Of a DNA stretch of 64,000 nucleotides, positions 56,377 to 64,000 are shown in pieces. A program made the position numbers and the translations under genes. Below the pieces are notes generated by a model. That model was not told the DNA's origin. It made no database searches and saw only the letters and a list, made by a program, of their open reading frames with translations. This stretch comes from CAIWHR01 sp963708855 (GTDB lineage: Bacteria > Pseudomonadota > Gammaproteobacteria > Burkholderiales > Casimicrobiaceae). Location: contig CAVPUM010000008.1 in assembly GCA_963708855.1 (NCBI GenBank), positions 186,001 through 250,000 on the forward strand, given 5' to 3'. Position 1 is the stretch's first letter, and every line of letters starts with the position of its first letter.

Positions 56377-57384
56377 GTCGAGCGCCGGATGCGCGGATTG
56401 ATGATGCCGTAGGTGACGTCGACCAGCAGGTTGACCATCATCACCACGACGCCCAGCATGAGGAGACCACCCTGCAGGACCGGATAGTCGCGGCGGTTGA
56501 TCGCCTCGATCAGCCACTTGCCGACGCCGGGCCAGGAGAAGATGGTCTCGGTCAGGATCGCGCCGGTGAAGAGCACGCCGACCTGAAGGCCGATCACCGT
56601 GATCACCGGGATCAGCGCATTGCGAAACGCGTGCAGCGCGATGACGCGCAGATTCGACAGTCCCTTCGCCCGGGCCGTGCGGATGTAATCCTCGCCGAGG
56701 ACCTCGAGCATCGCCGAGCGCGTCATGCGCGCGATGATGGCGAGCGGATTGGTGCCGAGCACGATCATGGGCAGGACCAGGTGCGAAACGGCGGACTTGA
56801 ACGCACCCTTTTCTCCGGAGAGCAGCGCGTCGATCGTCAGGAACCCGGTCACCGGCTCGATGAAATACCGGACGGAGATGCGGCCGGACACCGGCGTCCA
56901 GCCGAGCTGCACCGAAAACAGCAGGATCAGCAGCAGCCCCCACCAGAAGATGGGCATCGAATAGCCGGTGAGCGAAACCCCCATCACGCCGTGGTCGAAC
57001 ACCGAATTGCGGCGCACCGCGGCCAGCATCCCGGCCGGGATGCCGATGATGAGCGCGAACACGATCGCGCAGAGCGGCAAGCTCGATGGTGGCCGGAAAC
57101 AGCGCGGCGAACTCGCGCAGCACCGGCTCCTGCGTGATCATCGACTTGCCGAGGTCGCCGGAGAGGACCCGGCCGATGTAGATGCCGTACTGGACGAGCA
57201 CCGGCCGATCGAGGCCGTAGTCCTTGAGCAGCGCGGCGTGCCGCGCCGGATCGATGCCGCGCTCGCCGGCCATGGTCTCGATCGGATCGCCGGGCACGAT
57301 CCGGATGAGGAAGAACGCGAGCAGCGTCATCCCGAGGAATGTCGGGATGACGAGGCTGACGCGGCTCAGCAGGAAACGAAGCAT
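56373..57384 (-). CDS. dppB: Peptide ABC transporter permease (DppB type; frame broken once)
   Basis: First gene of the operon. MLRFLLSRVSLVIPTFLGMT and FLIRIVPGDPIETMAG are typical N-terminal DppB features. GYSMPIFWWGLLLILLFS, the EAA loop (DYIRTARAKGLSNLRVIALH) and the terminal GIINPRIR follow after one frame change near 57082, cured by removing one base. It is divergent from the M20 amidohydrolase gene across a 267-nt gap in which I see no clear promoter. Confidence 0.9.
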
Positions 57385-57651
57385 CGTGGGGCTGGCGGTG
57401 GCGGGCCTGCGGATTCGTCGCCGCGCCGGACGTCCTGCTCCGGGCGCGGGAAGAGATCGTGCGCAATCGTCATTGAACCACACTTTGGAACGCCGCTGCC
57501 GGTCGGCCCGGCCTTCGCCCCCGCGCAGCGGCATTGACGCTCCGGGGGGCTTTGGGCATCATCGGCCGGCGCACCGGCCAGGCATCCAATCCCCGTTGCC
57601 GGCCTTCGTCCTTCGCCGCATCCGGCAATCGGCCGCCCCTCGACCGCACCC

Positions 57652-58841
57652 ATGACGAATCCCGTTCTGCACATCTCGGGCTGGCACGCCGAGTTCACGG
57701 CATTGCGCCGCGACCTGCACATGCACCCGGAGCTCGGCTTCGAGGAGCACCGGACCGCGAAGATCGTCTGCGAGCGGCTCGCGGCACTCGGCATCGAGCA
57801 CCACGCGGGGATCGGCCGGACCGGCGTCGTTGCCGTCATTCGCGGCCGGTCCGACGCGAGCGGCCGCGCCGTCGGCCTGCGCGCGGACATGGACGCGCTG
57901 CCGATGCAGGAGGAAAACGACTTCGCGCACAAGTCGCGTTACGACGGGCGGATGCATGGCTGCGGCCACGACGGGCACACGACGATGCTGCTCGCCGCCG
58001 CGCGCTACCTGCACGAGACGCGCAATTTCGACGGCACCGCCTATCTCATCTTCCAGCCGGGAGAGGAGGGCTACGCCGGCGCCAAGGCGATGATCGAGGA
58101 CGGGCTGTTCGAGCGCTTCCCGGCCGAGCAGGTGTACGCGCTCCACAACTGGCCCGGCCTGCCGCCGGGGCGCATCGGCATCACGCCCGGCCCGGCGATG
58201 GCGGCGGCGGACCGCATCGAGATCACGATCGACGGGCGCGGCGGCCACGGCGCGCATCCGCACGCGGCGGTCGACCCGGTGCTGGTCGCCGGTCACATCA
58301 TCACGGCGGTGCAGTCGATCGTCTCCCGCAACGTGAGTCCCATCGACACCGCCGTGGTGAGCCTCTGCGCGATGCAGGCGGGAAACCCGGCGGCGATGAG
58401 CGTGATCCCGTCGCACGCGACGCTCGTCGGCACCGTGCGCACGTTTCGGCCGGCCACGCAGGACATGATCGAGCGGCGGCTGGCCGAACTCGTGCCATCG
58501 CATCGCCGCGGCATTCGGAGCGAGCGCGAAGCTCAAGTACGAGCGCGTCTACCCCGCGACCGTCAACCACGCCCGCGAAGCGGAATTCGCCGCGACCGTC
58601 GCGGAGGCGCTGATCGGCGCGCGAGAACGTCGTGCGCAATCTCGATCCGTCGATGGGCTCCGAGGATTTCTCGTTCATGCTGCAGGCGAAGCCGGGCGCG
58701 TTCGCGCGGCTGGGGCAGGGCGGCATCGAGGGCGGGTGTTTCCTGCACAACAGCCTCTACGATTTCAACGACGCGGTCATTCCGCTCGGCGCCGGGTACC
58801 TCGCGGCGCTCGCCGAGACGGCGATGCCGATCGCGACATGA
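57652..58841 (+). CDS. M20-family amidohydrolase (aminoacylase/hippurate hydrolase type; frame broken twice)
   Basis: About 395 residues when joined. Zinc-dependent hydrolase releasing amino acids from N-acyl or peptide substrates. Metal ligands are seen in LHMHPELGFEEH, GLRADMDALPMQEEN, MHGCGHDGHTTMLL (His102, Cys104, His106, His109) and FQPGEEGYAGA. The dimerisation domain follows (GRGGHGAHPHAAVDPV). The C-terminal metal motif SMGSEDFSFMLQAKPGAF is two frames away; removing one base near 58492 and one near 58622 restores it. Divergent from the dpp operon, which suggests use of the imported peptides. Confidence 0.9.
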
Positions 58842-58910
58842 GCGCGCGGCGCGGCGGGCTGCGCGGTGCGCAGGCGACGGTGGCGTGCCACGCGGTCGAA
58901 GAGGATCGGC

Positions 58911-58916
58911 TATAAT
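58911..58916 (+). promoter_or_regulatory. -10 box upstream of smc
   Basis: Perfect TATAAT about 104 nt before the smc start. No good -35 was found at the expected distance. Confidence 0.4.
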
Positions 58917-59019
58917 TTGATCCTTTTGCGTCGTCCGCCCCGAGACGACCGCGACCATCGTTTGCGCGCTCGCGCGGGCGCATGCCCGCACCGGCCGCCC
59001 CCTACATCCGCAGGTTCCA

Positions 59020-62000
59020 TTGCGCCTCACCCAGATCAAGCTCGCAGGGTTCAAGTCGTTCGTTGACCCGACGGCCATCGCCACGCCCGGCCAGCTGGTC
59101 GGGATCGTCGGACCCAACGGCTGCGGCAAGTCCAACGTGATCGACGCCGTGCGCTGGGTGCTCGGCGAGTCGAAGGCGTCGGCGCTGCGCGGCGAATCGA
59201 TGCAGGACGTGATCTTCAACGGCGCCGGCGAGCGCAAGGCCGTCGGCCGCGCGTCGGTGGAGCTCGCGTTCGACAACAGCGCGGGCCGGATCGGCGGCCA
59301 GTGGGGCCAGTATGCCGAGCTCTCGATCAAGCGCGTGCTGACGCGCGACGAGGACTCGTCCTACTACATCAACAACATCCCGGTGCGCCGCCGCGACATC
59401 TACGATCTCTTCCTCGGCACGGGCCTCGGGCCGCGCGCCTACGCGATCATCGAGCAGGGCATGATCTCGCGCGTGATCGAGGCCAAGCCCGAGGAGCTGC
59501 GCGTGTTCCTGGAGGAAGCCGCCGGCGTCTCCAAGTACAAGGAGCGGCGCAAGGAAACCGAAGCCCGCCTCGCCGACACGCGCAAGAACCTCGCCCGCGT
59601 CGAGGACATCCGGATCGAGCTCGGCGCCCAGCTGGAAAAGCTCGAAGCGCAGGCCAGGGTCGCCACCGAGTTCCGCGAGCACGAGGCCCGCCTGAAGCTC
59701 GTGCAGCACCTGCTGTGGTTCTCGAAGCAGCAGGACGCCGCGGGCGCCCGCGAGCGCCACGCGACGGCGGTCGCCGGCCTCACGGTCGCCTTCGAAAGCC
59801 TGCAGGCCGACGTGCGCGCCGCCGAAGCGAGGCAGGAGGCGCTGCGCGCCGACCACTATGCCGCGGGCGACGCGATGCACGAGCGGCAGGGAGCCTTCTA
59901 CGAGGCGAACGCGGAGGTGACGCGGCTGGAGCAGCAGCTCGCGTTCGCGCGCGAGAGCGAGACCCGAATCACGCAGCAGGTCGCCCAGCTGACCGAGCAG
60001 ATCGGCGCGCTCGCCGGCCAGGAGTCCGGGCTGCTCGCGGACCGGACCGCCATCGAAAGGGCCATCGAGGACGCGCTCTCGGCGCGGGAGCGCACCGGCG
60101 ACGACGAGCGCGCCGCCGTCGCCGCGCTGCCGGCACTGGAACAGCGCGTCGCCGCCGCGGCGGCGGTGTCCGCCGACCTGCAGCAGCGGATCGCGCTGGC
60201 CGAGCAGGCCATCCGCGTCATCGAGACCAAGCGCGAGAACGTCGCGCACGTGCTGGCGCAGCTTGCGCCTCGCCGCGTGCGCTTGCAGGAAGATCTCGAG
60301 GCGCTGGGCGCGCCCGTCACCGGCCAGATCGCGGAAGTCGAGGATCAGCTGCGGCAGGAAACGGCCGAGCTCGCGTCGAAGCAGGCCGGATTGAACGGCC
60401 TGCGCGATGCGGTGCAGGGGCTGCAGGATCGCCAGCGCGCAGCCAGCGATGCCGCCCAGCAGGCCGGGCGCAAGCTCGCGGACATCGAAGCGCGGTCGCA
60501 GGCGCTGGCCGCGCTGCAGGCGAAGATCGGCCAGGGCAAGGACAGCGCGCAGTGGCTGCTGGACCGCGGCCTCGCCAAGGCCCATCGCCTCTGGCAGGGA
60601 CTCGACATCGAGCCGGGATGGGAAGACGCGCTCGAGGCGGTGCTGCGGGAGCGGCTCGATGCGGTCGAGCTCGATCGGCTCGAAGCCACGCTGGATTGGC
60701 TCGGCGGCAGTGGCGACGCGAGAGGCGGCCCGCCGCGCATCGCGTTCTACGTGCCGGCGGCCGGCGCCGCGCGCGGAGGGCGGCGACGGCCACGGCGACA
60801 CGCTGCTCGCGCGCGTCCGCTCGGTGCGCCCGGAGATCGCGCGTCTGCTCGCGGACTGGCTGCGCGGCGTGCGGTGCCGCGACGACGTCGGGGCCGCGCT
60901 GCGGGATCGCGGCACGCTTGCGGTCGGCGAGTCCTTCGTCACGCCGCAGGGGCATCTCGTCACCGCGCAGTCGATCCATTTCTTCGCCGCGGACAGCGAT
61001 CTGCACGGCGTGCTTGCCCGGCAGCGCGAGCTCATCGAGCTCGAGCACGCCATGGGCGGCGTGCGGCAGGATGCGCTGGCCGCGCGGGCGGCGCTGGCCG
61101 CCGTCGAAACCGAGCTCGACGAGACGCAACGGAACTATCACCGCGAGAGCATGGCGTTCTCGTCGCAGCAGCGGCGCTGCCACGATCTCGAGCTCGAGCT
61201 CCTGCAATTGAAGCAGGCGGCCGAAGCCGCCGAGAAACGCCGCGTCCAGATCGTCGCCGAGCTCGCCGATCTCGCCGCGCAGGCGGCCGCCGAGCAGGCG
61301 CAGGGCGAGGCGCTCGCGCGCGAGCTCGCGGATTCGCAGCTGCGGCTGCACGACGAGGCGACCCGGCGCGACGCGGCCCGGCACGCGCAGCACGAAGCCG
61401 AGGTCGAGTTCGCGCGCGGCCGCGAGCGCGTCCGCGTCGCCGAGCGCGCGGCGCAGGAGGCGGTCTTCGCCGAGCGCAGCTGCCGCGAGCGCCTGGCCGA
61501 GCTCGAGCGGCGCCGGGAATCGCTCGCCATCCAGATGGCGCAGCAGCGCGAGCTGCTGGCCAAGCTGACCTCGGAACGCGCGGCCATCGACTGGACGCCC
61601 GTCGAGGAAGCGCTGCAGCGGCAGCTCGCGGCCCGCGGGGACGCCGAGCAGGCGCTGGCGGCGGCGCGCGACCGGCTGGAGGGCCTGGGCACCGAGCTGC
61701 GCGCGGCGGAGGAAGCGCGGCTGGTCGCCGAGCAGAAGCTCGAGCCCGCGCGCGCGAAGATCGAGGAGATGCGGCTGAAGGAGCAGGCGTCCGCGCTTGC
61801 CGAGGAGCAGTTTGGCGGGCAGCTCGCCGAAGCCCATGCCGACGTCGCCGCGCTTCCCGCGGCGCTGAAGGCGTTTGGCAGCAAGTCCGGATTGCCCGCG
61901 GAGATCGAGCGTTTGCAGGGCGCGATCGCGGGCCTCGGGGCGGTCAACCTCGCGGCGCTCGACGAGCTCGGGATCGCGACCGAGCGCAAGCAGTACCTGG

Positions 62001-62557
62001 ACGCGCAGTCGGCGGACCTCACCGAAGCGATGGCCACGCTCGAGAACGCGATCCGGCAGATCGACCGGGAGTCGCGGCAGCTGCTGCAGCAGACGTTCGA
62101 CACCGTCAACGAGAATTTCGCCAGGCTCTTCCCGGTCCTGTTCGGCGGCGGGCAGGCGCAGCTCGTGCTGACGGGAGAAGAGATTCTCGACTCCGGCGTG
62201 CAGGTCGTGGCCCAGCCCCCGGGCAAGCGCAACACGTCGATCCACCTTCTTTCCGGCGGCGAGAAGGCGCTCACGGCCATTTCGCTGGTCTTCGCGCTGT
62301 TTCAGCTGAATCCGGCGCCGTTCTGCCTGCTGGACGAGGTCGATGCGCCGCTCGACGACCCCAACACCGACCGCTTCTGCCGGATGGTGCAGGACATGTC
62401 GCGGCAGACCCAGTTCCTGTTCATCTCGCACAACAAGATCACGATGGAAATGGCGAGCCAGCTGATCGGCATCACGATGCCGGAGGCCGGCATTTCGCGC
62501 GTGGTCGCCGTCGACATCGCGGAAGCGCTCGAGCTTGCGGCGACCGGTGCCGCCTGA
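59020..62557 (+). CDS. smc: Chromosome segregation protein SMC (frame broken once)
   Basis: About 1178 residues from TTG 59020. Condensin ATPase that loops and segregates chromosomes. The head has Walker A GPNGCGKSN (residues 31-39) and KLAGFKSFVDPT; two long coiled coils flank a hinge around LDIEPGWEDALEAVLRERLDAVE. The C-terminal head has LLSGGEKALTAI and Walker B FCLLDEVDAPLDD. The frame changes near 60775 (GCGCGGAGGG); removing one G gives AAREGGDGHGDTLLA. It is followed by the ZipA-like gene, the usual order. Confidence 0.96.
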
Positions 62558-62723
62558 TGGGGCATCAGCGCCTGGCGCTGCCGACCGATCGGACGGGTAC
62601 GCGCGCAGCGGCTCGCACCGCCGGCCGATCATGATGGTGCGCGCTATAATCGGCGGCACGCGCGGCGGACTGCGGCGATTTCGCCCGGGACGCCGCGCGC
62701 CCGTCGTTCAAATGCCCTGACGC

Positions 62724-63956
62724 ATGACCTCGCTGCAACTTGGCCTCATCGCCGCCGGCGCCCTTCTCGTAGGCGGGGTCATCGCCTACAACTGGTTTCA
62801 GGAGCGCCGCGTTCGGCGCCGCATCCGGGAGGCGTTTTCGCCGCGTGCCGGCGGTGCCGACGCGGCACGGGATTCTGCGTTGCCGGTGGCGTCGGCCGCG
62901 CGCATCGAGCCGTCGCTGCCGCCGACCCGCGCGGGAAGCGCCATTGCCGGAGAATGCGCGGCGTGCCGGTGGCGACGGCGACGGTGCGAACGACGACGGC
63001 TATGAGCCGCCGCTCGAGGTTCATGCGCGGATCGCCTCCGAGATGGCTGCCGGACGAATTCACGCCGCCGGCGGCCTTGCGTCCGGACGGCGCGTCGACG
63101 CGGCGAGGCGCGCCGCCGCAGGCGAACGCAGCTCCGCCACAACCGGATCCGGACATCGAGTGCATCGTGACGCTGCAGCCCACCCGGCCGATTGCGGCCG
63201 GTGCCCTCGCGGCGGGTTTGCATGCACGCCTCGGCCGGCCCCTGCGGTGGTTCGGGCGGCGCGGACCGGACTTGCCGTGGCAGTTGCTGAAATCGGACAC
63301 CATCGGCGAGTTCTCCGAAATCGCGGCGTGCCTGCTTCTGGCCAACCGCGGCGGCGCCGCGACCGTGCCGCTGCTCGAGGCGTTCGTGCGCGCGGTCACC
63401 GATCTTGCCGCGTCGCTTCCGGCGGCGCTGCTCGCCCCGGATGTCGCCGCCGAGGCCGCGCGGGCCGAAGCGCTCGACCGCATCTGCGCCGATCTCGACG
63501 TGCAGATCGGCATCACGGTGCTGAAGACCGACGGCGCGATGATTCTCGGCACCCGGCTGCGCGGCATTGCCGAGGCCGCGGGGTTCAGGCTCGCCGACGG
63601 CGGGCGCTTCGACTGGGTGCAGGAGGAAACCGGCGCGGTGCTGTACGCGCTGCAGAATTACCGCTCCGAGCCCTTCACCGCGGACACGCTGCGCGTGACC
63701 TCGACGCCGGGCGCGGTGTTTCTGCTCGACGTCCCGCGCGTCGCGGAACCGGTCCGCGTCTACGACCAGATGAAGCTCGGCGCCAAGCGCATGGCGCAGA
63801 CGCTGGGGGCGACGCCTGGTCGACGACAACCGGCGCGCACTGGACGACGCCGCGCTCAATGCCATCCGCGACCAGGTGCGCAGCACGGCGGCGGCATTGC
63901 GCGAGGTCCATATCGAGCCGGGCAGCCCGCGCGCGCAGGCGCTGTTCGGTGGCTGA
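62724..63956 (+). CDS. zipA: ZipA-like cell division protein (frame broken three times)
   Basis: About 409 residues when joined. The N-terminal membrane anchor LQLGLIAAGALLVGGVIAYN and the basic segment RRVRRRIREAF fit ZipA/YhhL-like topology; a proline/alanine-rich linker follows (PPAALRPDGASTRRGAPPQA). The C-terminal domain (IECIVTLQPTRPIAAGAL to REVHIEPGSPRAQALFGG) is in the position of the FtsZ-binding domain. Breaks near 62930, 63050 and 63812 are each cured by removing one base. ZipA identity rests mainly on topology and on the position after smc; sequence similarity of this family is low. Confidence 0.62.
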
Positions 63957-64000
63957 AACGGCCGTCGGCCCGAGCGCGAGCCATTCGATCGTGCCCGCAG
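63949..64000 (+). CDS. Start of a further gene, probably DNA ligase LigA (partial)
   Basis: GTG at 63949 overlaps the preceding stop and opens a frame (VAETAVGPSASHSIVPA) to the window edge. The 17 residues are not diagnostic. ligA is inferred only because smc-zipA-ligA is a common betaproteobacterial order. Confidence 0.35.
   Translation, partial: MAETAVGPSASHSIVPA

Noticed and set aside
51656..58841. Whole dpp/M20 region as a decaying pseudogene island
   Set aside because: Conserved motifs persist on both sides of every break, and neighbouring core genes (rlmB, smc) show the same errors.

Overview
The window is a GC-rich bacterial chromosome segment, gene-dense on both strands. It looks like a betaproteobacterium (Burkholderiales/Rhodocyclales/Nitrosomonadales side). 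This rests on conserved gene orders: mltG-tmk-holB-pilZ-tatD; smpB divergent from ratA-rnfH; tig-clpP-clpX-lon-hupB-tRNA-Val-tRNA-Asp-ppiD; guaB-guaA; the long rpsB-to-rnhB cluster; and smc followed by a ZipA-like gene. It also carries a GC-rich intergenic repeat of a type I associate with Burkholderiales. The lipid A, BamA and Skp genes show a Gram-negative envelope, and hpnCDE shows squalene/hopanoid synthesis. No species can be named from the sequence alone.

Layout. 0-7 kb: type II secretion pseudopilins (gspG, gspH, minus) diverge from mltG-tmk-holB-pilZ-tatD-ankyrin (plus); then nlpC, rnfH and ratA (minus). 7-10.7 kb: smpB (plus) converges on hpnC-hpnD-hpnE (minus); tRNA-Leu. 10.7-19.4 kb: protein quality-control block tig-clpP-clpX-lon-hupB-tRNA-Val-tRNA-Asp-ppiD, with a heat-shock-type promoter before lon. 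19.4-28.9 kb: DUF4124 protein, guaB-guaA, a CPA2 antiporter, tadA-ldcA, and ygfZ-DUF4936-NRDE (minus). 29-43.8 kb: one continuous co-directional cluster rpsB-tsf-pyrH-frr-uppS-cdsA-dxr-rseP-bamA-skp-lpxD-fabZ-lpxA-lpxB-rnhB, joining translation, isoprenoid, phospholipid, outer-membrane assembly and lipid A synthesis. 43.8-50.7 kb is the most accessory-looking part: an orphan LivK-type binding protein divergent from a 1176-residue flavin/iron-sulfur oxidoreductase, a multi-zinc-ribbon protein, a cyclase-like C-terminal remnant beside tRNA-Thr, and marC. 50.7-64 kb: rlmB, a peptide ABC transporter operon (dppB-C-D-F-A order, minus) divergent from an M20 amidohydrolase, then smc, a ZipA-like gene and the first codons of what is probably ligA.

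Data quality matters. I count about 28 reading-frame breaks in otherwise well-conserved genes. Nearly all are cured by removing one base. They cluster at 3-12 kb and above all at 49.6-64 kb, with only two in the 37 kb between. I read these as consensus sequencing errors rather than gene decay, so broken genes are annotated as single CDS features spanning the break.

The most unusual items are the single-chain NfnB+NfnA-like oxidoreductase, the tandem repeat whose units begin ATGAAC within 0-1 nt of a stop codon, and the truncated gene abutting tRNA-Thr. I found no CRISPR array, insertion sequence, prophage or recognised defence system. No stretch over 300 bases lacks a gene.
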